Source: Megamerina dolium (Eukaryota > Arthropoda > Insecta > Diptera > Megamerinidae). From it: DNA of 64,000 bases. The notes below the pieces were generated by a model. The model was given only the letters and a program-made list of their open reading frames with translations, made no database searches and was not told the DNA's origin. A program made the translations under genes and the position numbers. The stretch lies in contig OY978529.1 of the NCBI GenBank assembly GCA_963854835.1, positions 49,409,821 to 49,473,820 on the forward strand, read 5' to 3'. Below are positions 12,477 through 24,976 of this stretch, piece after piece (positions within the stretch are counted from its first letter, which is position 1; every line of letters starts with the position of its first letter).

Positions 12477-13434
12477 CAATAATAAAATATTTATTAAATT
12501 TATACTCTAATTTAGATAGCTTAAATTTCATTTATTCAATTAATAATTCAATATTGAAAGCCCAAAATAATGCGCGAAGGGCGAGTGCAGACCTTCGAAC
12601 AACTTTGATATCAAAGGAATCGTCAGGGCGCGCCCCTCAGATAAATTCCGAGCTTACAAAATTTCCATACGTAATTATCGTCATAAAAAATGTTTGCAAG
12701 ATTATATGGATAGCAATACTTATTTAACAAAATACGAAAGATGCAAAATGCTATACGATTTTTCGGCATTTTCTTTGCCATACAAAACATACCCGCCCTA
12801 ATCTGCAAAAAAATACAATATTACAAATTAATTAAATATGAGTTTTTCCACAACAATATACTGTGAAATATGTATTAATTTGTTAAATATTCCGCCAATA
12901 TGATAGAACTGTTAAATTATGTATTCATTGAGATACAAATTCAAGTAAATTATGTAAAACGCAATACGATGAACCACTTTGATTCCCTTGCGTTTTGGTT
13001 TTTGGTATTTTGGCAAGTAGAACAATGAACGAATCAATGAATTTCGTTTATGATAATGGCGATTATTTTCAGTCATTTTAAATAAGTGTGATATGTTTTA
13101 AAATATTCACGAATCAACAAGAAAAATGTGCGCCAAGAGGTAGACAAACGCACAGTTGAAATTGATTGTAATTTTGTTTGTAAAATATTTTCATTTTATG
13201 ACAAACGCTTTATTACGTTGGCATTATTATTATTATTATTATTTGCGTCCAAGTTGTAGTGCATGAGATCAAATGACGAGGCTTTTAATAAACTCTAGCA
13301 CAATCTGGGATTTGAGATCTGCCAAATGTAGGACTTTCACAGAGAATGGGTCAATATTCGTTTTACTGGATCGACAGTCATTCGTTTCGGAAAATAAGTA
13401 TCTACAACCTGTAAAGTAATTTAGCTAAAATTCG
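12477..13434. other. AT-rich stretch without a gene
   Basis: A more GC-rich patch at about 12560-12650 (with GGGCGCGCCCC) sits in front of an open minus-strand frame at 12623-12808 that I do not recognise. It might be an old retroelement piece. The rest is AT-rich with (TTA)n near 13221-13242. Confidence 0.5.
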
Positions 13435-13437
13435 TAA

Positions 13438-14471
13438 TAGCCTAGACAGACGGCAGCCTAATTTCGGATTACCAAGTTAATTCAAATTAACTCGGGCATT
13501 AACTGCAGCTAATCCGCATTAACTCTATAATAGCCTAGACAGACGGCAGCCTAATTCCGGATTACCGGCGCACTTAAAATAATAACCTGACAGACGGCAG
13601 TATTGCGGATTAACTAAAAGGCTGATTGCTGTTTTATTAGGTCTGTCCACTTACATTACTATCACTATCAATTTCTGTCATCTATCACTCTCGATACGAG
13701 AAAATCTACAAGAAGTACGTGAACTGAAAACTATCAGAAACTTGTAAATTGACATTCACCGTTCATAATTGACAGCTGGATTTATTTGTTCGCCAATACT
13801 TTTCATGTTGAAAACTGTAAACAATTGTTGAAAGTTTTTCGTTAGCGAACACACCTAATATTTTGTAAAATGGATGGAGAAAAATTCACAATAGACAATT
13901 TTCAGCAGTGTTGCCATCGAAAATTGCCCTAATCCTCTTTTATATTGAGAATTAACTCATAGAGTTTATGCGGATTAGCTGCAGTTAATGCCCGAGTTAA
14001 TTCAAATTAACTAGGTAATCCGGAATTAGGCTGCCGTCTGTCTGGGCTATAAGTTAATTCTCAAAATAAAAGAGGATTATGGCAATTTGCGATGGCAACA
14101 CTGCTGAAATACACCTAATATTTTACAAAATATTAGGTGTGTTCACTAACAAAAAACTTTCAACAATTGTTAACAGTTTTGAACATGAAAAGAGTTGGTG
14201 AAAAAATAAATCCAGCTGTCAATTGCGAACTGTGAATGTCAATTTACAAGTTTCTGATCGTTTTCAGTTTACGTACTTCTTGTAGATTTTCCCATATCGA
14301 GAATGACAGATAACGGAAATTTATAGTGATAGTAATGTAAGTGAGCAGAACTAATAAAACAGCAATCAGCCGATTAGTTAATCCTGCAGTTACTGCAGTC
14401 TGTCAGGTTAATATTTTATTCGGATTAAGTGCGCCGATAATCCGGATTAACGCTGCCGTCGGTCTACGCTA
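13438..14471 (-). mobile_element. MITE, Harbinger-like family, copy C (outer, split)
   Basis: This copy is in two parts, 13438-13530 and 14053-14471 (about 512 bp together), with another copy inserted between them. It is flanked by TAA at 13435-13437 and 14472-14474. Its orientation matches copies B and E. The join between the two parts reads ACTCTATAAGTTAATTC, which corresponds to ACTCTACGAGTTAATTC in copy F. Confidence 0.85.
13531..14049 (+). mobile_element. MITE, Harbinger-like family, copy D (inner, complete)
   Basis: The element begins TAGCCTAGACAGACGGCAGC and ends GTCTGGGCTA. It lies inside copy C with TAA at 13528-13530 and TAA at 14050-14052. Because the host sequence is known, the duplicated bases are certain. 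This is the best proof in the window that the family duplicates three bases (TAA). Confidence 0.9.
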
Positions 14472-14474
14472 TAA

Positions 14475-16089
14475 GTCTATACCGCTTAGCGAAAGTATCC
14501 TATAAGATTTTTTTTTTTTTTTTTTGCCAAATTAGGAGTAATTATTTGAACGTTGAGCCATTGATTCTTGATCCCGTTTTATCGTTTTACCAAAACCGGA
14601 TTTTAAACTAATAGAATTGGTTCTACAGACCTGAAAGTACTTTAATAAAAATTTGAGGGTAGTGTCTCCGCAGAATGATATACAAGCTCTATGAGATCTT
14701 TATATCAAAACTTTTGCCGATAAGCCCCATGCCGCATAAGAAACCCACTTCAATTCGATTGTCCTTTGTCTCTGGTTGATTGTGTTAGTTCAATCTCAAA
14801 GATGATTAATTATTTATTATTAGCGAATTCTAAGCTACAACAACAACAACAAGAAAAATAAGGAAAATCGCCTAACCACATCTTAATAAAATTAAATTAA
14901 TAATCTATTTGTTTGCCTTTCCAACAACTTCTCTGCTTCTCTGCTGGCTACCAAGTCATTATCATTCAAACAAATCAATACAAATCCTCCTTGCGTACGT
15001 ATACAAAATATGTATGATTGGAAAATTCTAAAAATATACAACAACAAAAACGTGCAAATGCCTAATTAATAATTAAGATTAAAAAAAATATGCTAAGTAA
15101 GTAAGAAGTATTATTGTTATGCTTATTTGCATTTGCATACGAAAATACAAAATTTAATTGAAATTTAAATGGATGAAATTTATCAAACAACAAAACAACA
15201 AAAACAAGAAAAATCAAAATTAAAAAGGATAGCTACAATATAAAAAAAAAACAAAAAAAAACTTCAAAAGAAAAAGGCGTTTCAATATATTATAACGAAT
15301 TCAATAATAACTTCAAATATAAGAGTGCCGCCTATTTCACTGCTATGAAGTGTAGCATGATCGATGTTCCAAAAAGATTTGAATTAATTGAGAAAAATAT
15401 GTATTGTATGTAAACGAATAGTTAATATTGTGTAATAATATTATACTTGAAATACAATTTAAAAAAAAAAAAGAAATTTGTTTTATTTTTTTGAAAATTT
15501 ACAAAATATATGCATAATGCATAATGAATGTTTTTCACGAAAAATACAAAAAAAAAAATTCAAACAGAAAAATGCACACATACATTAGTTTCATTTCAAA
15601 ACATACCTACTATAAAATATGTCTGAATGTATGTATTTGGAAAAATAAAAAAAAAACAAAAAATTGTTATATTGTTCAAAATGAAAATGAATATACGATA
15701 ATTGAAATCAAGTGTAAAAAAACAAAAACAAAATATAAAAAAAAACCAAAGAGTATTGAATGTTGCATACTCGTATCGTATATCATACGTACATCAATAT
15801 TCATCATACATACCCATATGGATATGTGTCATATATTGTATTTATTTATTGTAATAAAGTAATTTTTGTAATACAATAATTTTTAATATATAAAATACAA
15901 AAATTTATAAAATTTTTGATTTTTTCAATTAAATTTTTTTTTTTTTTTACATAGAAATGCACTGTAAAAGTATACACAACTTTTTCCCCAAACTAATAAT
16001 ACTGTTCAGCTGACAGCTCAGTGAAGACTTTTGACATGTTACCATCAAAAAACTTATTTTCTTCAAAATATATTTTTTAGCGATTTACT
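14475..16089. other. AT-rich stretch without a gene
   Basis: Poly(A/T)-rich DNA with a CAACAACAACAACAA patch at about 14837. The open frame at 15524-15862 is lysine/asparagine/isoleucine-rich low-complexity sequence and is not credible as a gene. Confidence 0.6.
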
Positions 16090-16091
16090 TA

Positions 16092-16766
16092 CCACCTTGA
16101 TCAAAAAATTCCCGGAATAACCGGGAGTTCTGTTTTTTTTTGTTAAGTTGGTACATCTGTTGTTGATATTCTCTCTAAATCTTAGCAACATAGCTTGACA
16201 TTTGTAAAAGTTACATCACCAAAAGTACATCTATCTCAGTGCTTTCTGCGATTTTTCCATTACTTCCCCTCGGCTGCTAAAACGCATTCCCCGTAATGGT
16301 TTTTTAACTCGATTGAACAGAAAGAAGTCACAAATCAGGAGCCAAATCAGGAGAATTTGGTGGCTGTTGGATGGTATTTGTTGCATTTTTCGTCAAAAAA
16401 TTACGAATAATGATGGCACTGTGCGACGGTGCGTTAACATGGTGCAAAATCCACGAGTTTTCTGCTCACAATTCTGGTCTCTTTCCGTCGTACTTATAAA
16501 TCCACATCTCGTTTCGAGTAATGATCCTTTTGTTGAATGTGGGATCGGATTCAGTCTCGCAAATCATGTCTTTTGCGACGTCAACACGGTCTCTTTTTTG
16601 CATGAATTTGATTGAAAATTGTAAAAAATTGCCAACACACACAGAGATAGATGTACTTTTGGCTACGATGTACCAACTTAACAAAAAAAAAAAAAAAACA
16701 GAACTCAAATTGGAACGATGGTAGCGCCACACGGTGGTTATTCCGGGAACTTTTTGATCAAGGTGG
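16092..16766 (-). mobile_element. internally deleted mariner, family 3, copy 1
   Basis: The ends are CCACCTTGATCAAAAA and its exact inverse TTTTTGATCAAGGTGG, with TA on both sides. A minus-strand frame (16466-16732) carries a decayed mariner transposase piece (FNKRIITRNEMWIYKYDGK, where GDETWVYGYDPE would be expected), so the first catalytic aspartate is changed. A second inverted repeat (GTTAAGTTGGTACATC near 16144, inverse near 16668) suggests an insertion or rearrangement inside the 5' part. Confidence 0.8.
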
Positions 16767-16768
16767 TA

Positions 16769-18180
16769 TTCAGCCTTTACGAGCGATAATTAATTTAAAC
16801 AAATTTCGTCAGTAGTCGTCTATATTATACGATCGACTGGCTGGGTTTCAAAAACAAGGACGAGCCAATCTATGTCAATACAAGGTGCAGACATCTTACT
16901 AATCTTGTTCAAGCTCAAATATTCAAAATTTGAATCGCATAAAAAACAGATTTTTTTTATGTAAACTGTCAGAATATTGAAATATCTATTTTTTCGTTCA
17001 TCAATCGGTATCAAATATCAAATTCCCATAATTTTTTTTTTTCAAGTATCTCTCAGTTCTCAGTGCTATTAATGCTAGGTACAATAAAATAATTATAATA
17101 TAATTAAAAATTAATTGATTTATTTCGATTTCGATTTTTTTTCGATAAAAAAAAAAACAAAATCAAAATTCATACAGATAAATAGCCAAATAATTTTATG
17201 AATAAAATAATATACACATACATACAAGAAATAAATAAATAAATAAATAAAATATTTTAAAATAAAACTTTTGTGTATTTATTATGTTTGTTGTTAACAT
17301 TTCAAATATTACAGTATATACAAATATGTACTACGTACATTTGACCTCATTTTCTTGATTGTGCTTTCATGCTACTCTTGGTAAATATTTATAAAACAAA
17401 TCAATAAAAGATGACGAGTTTCATTTCAGTTTACATATTTATATGTTGCATGTAATTCGACAGTTGGACAATGATTACAACAAAGTGAAGTTGGTTGGGT
17501 CGTCAACTAAAGAAACTCAGAATGTTATAAACTCAATATTTTTTTGTTTTGACTTTGACTTTTGTTTTTTTTTTTTTTTTTTTTGTTATGTTTGATTTTC
17601 TCTTCTCATGCTGAAACATCATTCATTAAATAAATTGCCATTTCTGCATACATACATACATTCATTTCCTAATATTAATGGGCTTTTTATTGTAAGTAAA
17701 CGCATTTACTATAGCATTTACGTATTTCATTTTCAAGTTCAAACATCAATTACATTGTTATTTATTAACTGATTTAATAGGTTGGAAAATTTTTTGTGTG
17801 TGTACATTTTCGACCCAATTACAAGATTACTTTGCAAAAGAATGTGATTGTATTATGCCAATTGAACACAGGGAGAGAGAGAGAGAGAGAAATAATTCTT
17901 TTATCTGCAATTTTTCCTTTTGTTTCGTATTTAAAATTTGATGACGGTGCGATTTATAATTTAGATAATTTCGTTAGTCATTTAATTATTTGAAGATGAG
18001 GTAAATAAAAAAATTGTTCATTATTGGTCTAGAAAAAGATATCGATTTCGACTTGTTAACTTTTGAATATTGCCTTTTCATGTGGGAAAACAAAAGATAC
18101 GAAAGTTGAAATTTGAAAAATTTGTCCCTAGATCGTGGCCTTTTCAAGAATATTATTATTATCGTTTGGGGAGGATGTTG
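16769..18180. other. AT-rich stretch without a gene
   Basis: Contains an (AAAT)n tract at about 17230-17252, a long poly(T) at about 17565-17584 and a GA-rich run near 17872-17890. No gene is seen. Confidence 0.6.
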
Positions 18181-18184
18181 CATT

Positions 18185-18592
18185 GCGACCTATAAGATCT
18201 ATTATGCCACCTTAGCAGACCTAGAGTATGTCTCTTAGCCCAGTTCCTTCGCAAAATTTTAGTATTGGTTCTACTTCACAGTGTCTAAATTCCTTCTCGG
18301 GTATGATGAAATCTCCCATGTGTTTCCTTCTCTTATGTGAGACAAGTTCCTATCACATGTTGTGCGACCTCATCCTCTTCCCTGCAGAACCTACGAAGAG
18401 CATTAGAGAAAATCCCAGTTTTGTTAGGTGGATAGTTCAACCTACAATGCCCTGTTAATAATCCCGTAATGATTTTCAAGTTGTCCAAGAATAGAAAGTT
18501 ATTGAATTGTCTCGTAATATTTTGAAAATACTCATTCAAGCAATTGAATCGATAAAAAGTGCGCTTTTTATGCATGTCTAGGTCTCCACAAC
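18185..18592 (-). mobile_element. 3' end of an RNase H-type non-LTR retrotransposon
   Basis: The minus-strand frame 18575-18333 contains ITGLLTGHCRLNYPP followed by RRFCREEDEVAQHVIGTCLT. The same C-terminal block (LLTGHCKLNYH; LCLEEQETAEHVLYNC) occurs at 42.3-42.5 kb after an RNase H domain. A frameshift lies near 18330. The retained end is the C-terminal zinc-knuckle-like region and the 3' UTR, with a possible (CAA)n stretch on the 5' side. Confidence 0.65.
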
Positions 18593-18619
18593 AACAACAA
18601 AAAATGCGTAGCTATCTTA

Positions 18620-19010
18620 TAGCCTAGACAGACGGCAGCCTAATTCCGGATTACCGGCGAACTTAATCCGAATAAAATAATAACCTGACAGACGGCAGTA
18701 TTGCAGATTAACTAAACGTCTGATTGCTGTTTTATTAGGACTGTCCACTTACAATACTATCACTATCAATTTCTGTCGTCTATCACTCTCGATATGAGAA
18801 AATCTACAAGAAGTACGTGAACTGAAAACTATCAGAAACTTGTAAATTGACATTCACCGTTCGTAATTGACAGCTGGACTTATTTGTTCGCCAACACTTT
18901 TCATGTTGAAAACTGTTAACAATTGTTGAAAGTTTTTTGATAGCGAACACACCTAATATTTTGTAAAATGGATGGAGAAAAATTCACAATAGACAATTTT
19001 CAGCAGTGAT
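18620..19010 (+). mobile_element. MITE, Harbinger-like family, truncated copy
   Basis: Begins TAGCCTAGACAGACGGCAGC after TTA (18617-18619) and runs to ACAATTTTCAGCAGTG, where it stops abruptly. The last ~135 bp and the right inverted repeat are missing. Confidence 0.85.
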
Positions 19011-21885
19011 GCTAAATATAATTCATCAACATAATTTAATCAATATGAGCTTATAAATAATATTACTTGACCATGTTCTAAATAGGCATACTTAAGTACC
19101 TATTCCACATATGCACGTATCAATGATCTTAATTGGTTAATCGATACTCTTTTCAAAAACCAGTTGTATGTATTCTTCAATTTTATTTCAAGCACATATC
19201 AATCATTTTTCATAGGTGATTTCCTGAGGAATGCGCACATGTCTACCTATGTATTACGTAACGAGTATGTGTAATAAAGAATGTATGTGAATGTATTTGA
19301 TTTTCGAATGATTCATTCTCTTTACTCTCAAAACATGTACAATATTTGCAAAGCATATCTAAATAGAATGAGAATGAGTGAGAGTGAAATATTAAGCAAA
19401 CGGAACACTCCACTCATTTCCACTCTCTCACTCTTTTACAAGAAATATTCCATACATTCGTTTTTTTTTTTTCTCTTCAAATAAACGAATGTTTGAGAGC
19501 ACTACGAGAGTTTGAGAGTACTACGAGTGTGTTGTACGTTATAATTGTTGTTGCTTTTTCATGACAGACACTGATGATTTGTATTACTGCGTCTTGTCGG
19601 GTCATGTTGTCTTATCTTCTGTATTGTAATGTAATATAAAAAATCAAAAGGAATGTTTAGAGTACTCTCAAATGTTTTACGTCCATTTGCAAATGTTCAG
19701 ATTCTTCTACTCATTCTATGAAAACGAAATATATACTCCATTCCATTCTATTTCTATTTTATTCATTCTAATTTGTATTTGCTTAGAGAGAATGAATGAG
19801 AGATTCTATTCTAATATCAATCGAGTGTTTTGAACATGCAAACGAATACATTCCTGCAGCACTCTAATGTGTAATATGTTGAAGGAGAAAAGTACATTTT
19901 TTCAAGTTACATTTTTCAAGACCCAAGGTAATAATTAAATTCCTAAAACTGTTGGAAGCGAACAGAAGACGAATTTCTAAACGTCATAAAGAATTTAAAT
20001 AAAAATTGTTATTACTCGTAGTTGTAATAATTGTGAGATTACTGTAACAAGCTTTTTTTCTATTTTCGAAATTAATGAGCACATTAATTATAATTTAATC
20101 ACATAGAGCAAATACTATGTACACGTGAAACACCTGCTAATGGTTTAACAACACCTTGACCATTGAAGCAAATCAACCGTAGTAGGGGGGTACATAAATA
20201 CGTACATCTTTATTGGTATTATGTGCGTTCCAACTATAAAGTGAATCAAGTAAATGTAAATATTTACATATATATATACCTATTTTGGCAGATGGGCCTA
20301 CTTATTCATGTTATACCTAGACACCTAGTATAACAATAACAAATAAATAACCGTTAACAAGCAATAGGAGCAAATTTGTATTAAGTAAATCGGTCTATTG
20401 ACTGAACTCAATGTACGTGCCATCAATATGCGGATTCATTTGTTCATATCGCATGAATAAATTTACCAAACACGTACATATTGGTGGTAAATTGATGAAA
20501 ACTATAAAATTTTGTGAGGCACAAATGCCATACGTAGGTACGTACATACATACGAAGAGCCCGTATGTAAAGGAACGTTTTCATGGTTGATAATTTAAAG
20601 TGACGATTACATAGAGTAATGTTGGGGAAATTATGATACAATTATTAACGTATGTAAATTAATAGGACTGCTGTAAGCGGTCATCACGGTACAGTTGTTC
20701 GTAACGAAATAATAAATAATAATTTGTCGATTTTGATGAGACTTGATGTGTTCTAGTTGAATTACATTAGTTCATGGAACTTAAAATTTGAAGATTATTA
20801 CCAAACTTACTTTTATCGATTGAAATAGTCTTCGAAATTGACAGCATTTTGGAATTTTACATTCGTCTTCTAAATGACAATCATTAATACTTTGAAAGAA
20901 AATCAAAAATTGATAGAATTATCTACTAAATAACTCTAGAATATATGGACATCATATTAATCTTTTCAAAACACCCTTTGAATCTATTGGTTGCCGTTAT
21001 ATTTAATGTGAACAAGTCATGTGTAAAATATTATAATATAAAATTTTGTATGAATCTTTTGAATAGATTTAGGTACACTACATATTTACATACTATAACA
21101 TCTGGTAGGGCCTTTCAAATGCATGTGGTTTATGAAATAATTCACACAACATACTTGTGCGTAAATACACACACACTCGTACACACACTTACATACGTTA
21201 CGCAGTAATTTCACTAGATTTTCCTTGCATAGAAAAAAAGAGACACAGTTACTTCAAAGTAACCACACTAAACCGCCCATTCCAATGCACACATACGCAA
21301 ACTACAATATTAGAAAGCTTCATAGCTTCATGTAATATGTAGTAGTTGTTATTATTGCTTCTCTTTCAAATCACCATAGTTGTCTCCCAATCAGTTCCAC
21401 CATACCCCCAATCACACAAAAAAAAAAAAAATGAAGAAAAATGGAAATTCAATACAATTCAATGAAATGGAAATGAATTAGATCCGGTATTAAATTTGAT
21501 TGGATCCTTAAAAGGGGATAATAGATTTGACCTTATGTAATTACCGGATATTATATATAATCAAATATTATTATTATTATATTATGAAATATCGAATTTT
21601 TTATACTTAAAACCATATTATTTTCCACTGCATTGTTATATGTGATGAAAATTATATTTTTTTTTTAGAGATGAATTACCCAGATTTGGACTCATTTTTG
21701 AAGAAATTTGTTTATTTTTGAAATGTTAATATTGATTGTATACTCAGCATTAGACAGTTGATACTTATAAGCCGGCTAAATCTTAATCAAAATAAAATTT
21801 ATTTCAACAAAATATATAAAATATTTTTTTTTTTCAACTACAAAGTAGTTTCAAGTAGTCAAAAAAGCTAGGTTAGGTTATACTG
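19011..21885. other. AT-rich stretch without a gene
   Basis: The part 19250-19880 is unusual in its many GAATGAGAG- and ACTCTCAAA-type words in both orientations (see findings). The rest holds short AT-rich frames, CA-rich stretches near 21168-21190 and poly(A). No gene is recognised. Confidence 0.55.
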
Positions 21886-21887
21886 GC

Positions 21888-22700
21888 TGCCCGAAGCCAC
21901 ACAGAGGCCAGAGGTCCATAGCGATACCAGATCAAAATCCTATTACTCAATCCCTCAAAACTGGTAGCCTCCAGATTTTGCAATCGAGTTCTCGAGAGAG
22001 CCGGAAAAAAACACAGCAGATGCTCCAGGGTTTCTTTTGTACCCGACTCATCACATTTCCTGCAAGCATCCTTGTTGATTAAGTTTAATCTACCACCTTG
22101 ATCAAAAAGTTCTTGGAATAACCACCGTGTGAGCTCCTATCGTTCCAATTTGAGTTCTGTCTCTTTTCGTCTTACTCATAAACCCACGTCTTGTCTCCAG
22201 TAATGATCCTTTTGATGAATGTGGGCTCGGATACAGCCTCGCAAGCCTTTTGCGACGTCAACACGGTCTCTTTTTTTTGCATGAAATTGATTGAAAATTG
22301 TAAAAAATCGCCAACACACACAGAGATAGATGTACTTTTGGCTACATAACTTTTGCAAATGTCAGAACTCAAATTGGAACGATGGTAGCGCCATACAGTG
22401 CTTATTCCGGGAACTTTTTGATCAAGGTGGTATACGCGACCTATTAGTACACCAACTAATGTTTTGGAATTCTTTCTATCGAACTGATATAACAGATTCT
22501 GTGTACTTTTTATCGAATGCGTACCTACAGATGAGTCTAGTAACTCTACAGGTAGTCAGATTGCGCCACCTGTCCCTCGCTATCCTTCTCATGTTGCCAT
22601 CCAGTTGTTTGTGTATCACTTGTAGAGACCTAAGTACTTCGCTTATTTCATCCTCTGCAAGTCCAAAAAATCTCAAAAAGAATCAATTTTTTATTTGTCA
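21888..22700 (-). mobile_element. RNase H-type non-LTR fragment interrupted by a mariner
   Basis: On the minus strand, 22092-21895 reads DACRKCDESGTKETLEHLLC, a CX2C..HX3C knuckle followed by LSRTRL. This is the C-terminal signature of insect non-LTR elements with an RNase H domain. The part on the other side of the inserted mariner (22700-22433) has an open frame on the same strand (EISEVLRSLQVIHKQLDGN) that I do not recognise; that it belongs to the same element is inference. Confidence 0.5.
22093..22430 (-). mobile_element. internally deleted mariner, family 3, copy 2
   Basis: The same ends as the 16.1-kb copy (CCACCTTGATCAAAAA and its inverse), with TA at 22091-22092 and 22431-22432. Only 338 bp long. 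The minus-strand frame retains FIKRIITGDKTWVYE, the block around the first catalytic aspartate, which is intact here. It lies inside an older retrotransposon fragment. Confidence 0.82.
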
Positions 22701-24974
22701 AAATTCTGATTTATAGAATCATTTCTGTTGATTAATTAATTGATTAGATTGTTAGTCTTCGATTTTCCTTTACTTTATACTGAGTATGTATAAATTTACA
22801 GATATATGGATACAATAATAACAAGCATATATTTTATGTAGAGAATAAATGAAAAAGAGAAATATAAATACAGAACACGAAAAAAAGGGAAATTAAACAA
22901 CGATAATTAAAAGAACGCAGATTAAACATAGAGCAAATAAACAATTTTCAGCAAAAAAAAAAAACAAAAACGAATTAATGGTATACTTGCAGCATACATA
23001 GGTACTATACTACAACAAATAGATGAATTCCAATTTTGTTACTTGTAATTAATGTTTGTGAGCATTGTACAGGAGCATCATCGTCATCATCATCATCATA
23101 GCTCGTTAGATGAAATCTGTGGTATTGAGAATTACCTTCGATGTGGTTTTAACACACTAATGCATATGTTGATGATGATGATACATTTAATTGGACTCTA
23201 TAGCAAAAATTTATGTGTGTGTGTGTGTGCGAGTGTGTGTGCAGTAAAAAGATTCCTTACAAATATAGGTTAAAATCGATCTTTTTAAGAGTAATAAATA
23301 CTACAGAGACCTAGATAGTTACAATATATAGATTTAGTATATAAATTTATTGTTGACAATTTGACATATATATACAACTACACACCTATATGCAATACTG
23401 CACATTGTTAAGTATGTTTCATCCTTAAAAGTCTCACTGCGCTCAATACTAGATATATACCTTCCACTAGCTTGACTTAATAAAGAATCTAAATTTATCC
23501 ATAAACCTAAATTATTTTGATCATTGACAGCGCATAATTAATGTTGATAAATACATAGCTGACATTTCGAGTGTGTGTGACGTCAGAATATTACTATGTA
23601 CACAAGTAAATTTTATATTGACAAAATAAAATAAAACTAATAATACCTTATACTTAATTATGTAGATATAAAAATTGTAGGTAAATGTAATTGCACAAGT
23701 CAACATCATTGAAGCATTATGAAGATGTTATGAATCAAATCAAAATACTATAAATAAGTATAGAGACAACCAAGAACGAAGTATATAGATATGACTGCAA
23801 TTTGTCATAAAGAAAAATATAATCCATATAAAGAAGAATATAGGAAGTAAGCAAAGAAAAAAGGAAACGCTTTTTCGCTATGACGTTTGTAAAGTCCTTG
23901 GATCAAAAAGCAAACAAGAACAACAACAAAAAAAGGCGCATATATTATGCGAAGTGGAAAAAAAATTTCTTATCGCATGTAGTTATATTTGTAAGAGAAT
24001 GATGATGACAAAAAAAAAAGCAGAGAAGCGAAAAGTGCATAAGCGAAAGACGCCAAAATGTCAAATTGGTCAATTTATTAGCAGTGTTTATGTTTGTACA
24101 AAGTATAAGTATACACATTGATGCAATACTTGTACATACTCGAAGTACGAAATTTAGTAGAGAAAAAGGCATCGGTACGATATTAGTTCTATATGTAGCT
24201 GTCACATTTGTAGTATCCAGAAACTGAAACTAAGGCGAAATCTTAAAGCTGTAGTCTAATCTGTAATATAATAAATACAATATTATCTTATGAAATAATC
24301 GACAAATTGGCAAAGTATCATTAGAAAATGACATGGTTTAGATTATAACTTTAACCTTCGAAGGCGCAAAGACAACACGAATTTTTAAGGGGCTCTCTCT
24401 GAACTCATCACATTTTTAATGATCGACGGGTGGATGGACTTTTGCCAGAATTTATTTTGATTTTTGATCCAATAACGACATATTTTGATTTTTTCAACGA
24501 TTTATAGCAACGATGGCTTACTGAGAAAATAATGTGAAGCTAAGAAGAAAGTCCACTATTAAATTAAATATTAAAATTATTAAATTAGCTATATTAAATT
24601 ATATTATTAAATTATTTAAAAAAAAAAACAGCAATTATTCTTGAGAATTCTTCTCACTACACTAAAGCATCGACTTTGTTGACTTTACTGAATACGAAAT
24701 GAAAATACACACAATACAGCGCTTTATTACAGCGCTATGAGTATATTATATTATTTCCAAATTGTATTGTATGTTACTCATACAACATGTAGTACGTATG
24801 TAATGTGTAGGTCGTATGTTACTCATACAACATGGAGTACACATGAATGTAGATGCGTTGCCAATAGCAACTCTGTTTGAAATGATGGATTGTAAATTCC
24901 ATTAAAATTTGTTAATTTTTTTTTTTTTTAATCACTAATTAATATAAATGTATTTCATATTACATATAACATAC
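22701..24974. other. AT-rich stretch without a gene
   Basis: Contains CAT-rich (23076-23100) and GT-rich (23214-23242) tracts, and a direct repeat at 24769-24839. No supportable gene is present. Confidence 0.55.
24769..24839. repeat. two direct copies of a 26-bp palindromic word
   Basis: GTATGTTACTCATACAACAT plus GTAGTA or GGAGTA occurs at 24769-24794 and 24814-24839. The start of each unit, GTATGTTACTCATAC, is itself an imperfect palindrome. Confidence 0.8.
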
Positions 24975-24976
24975 TA

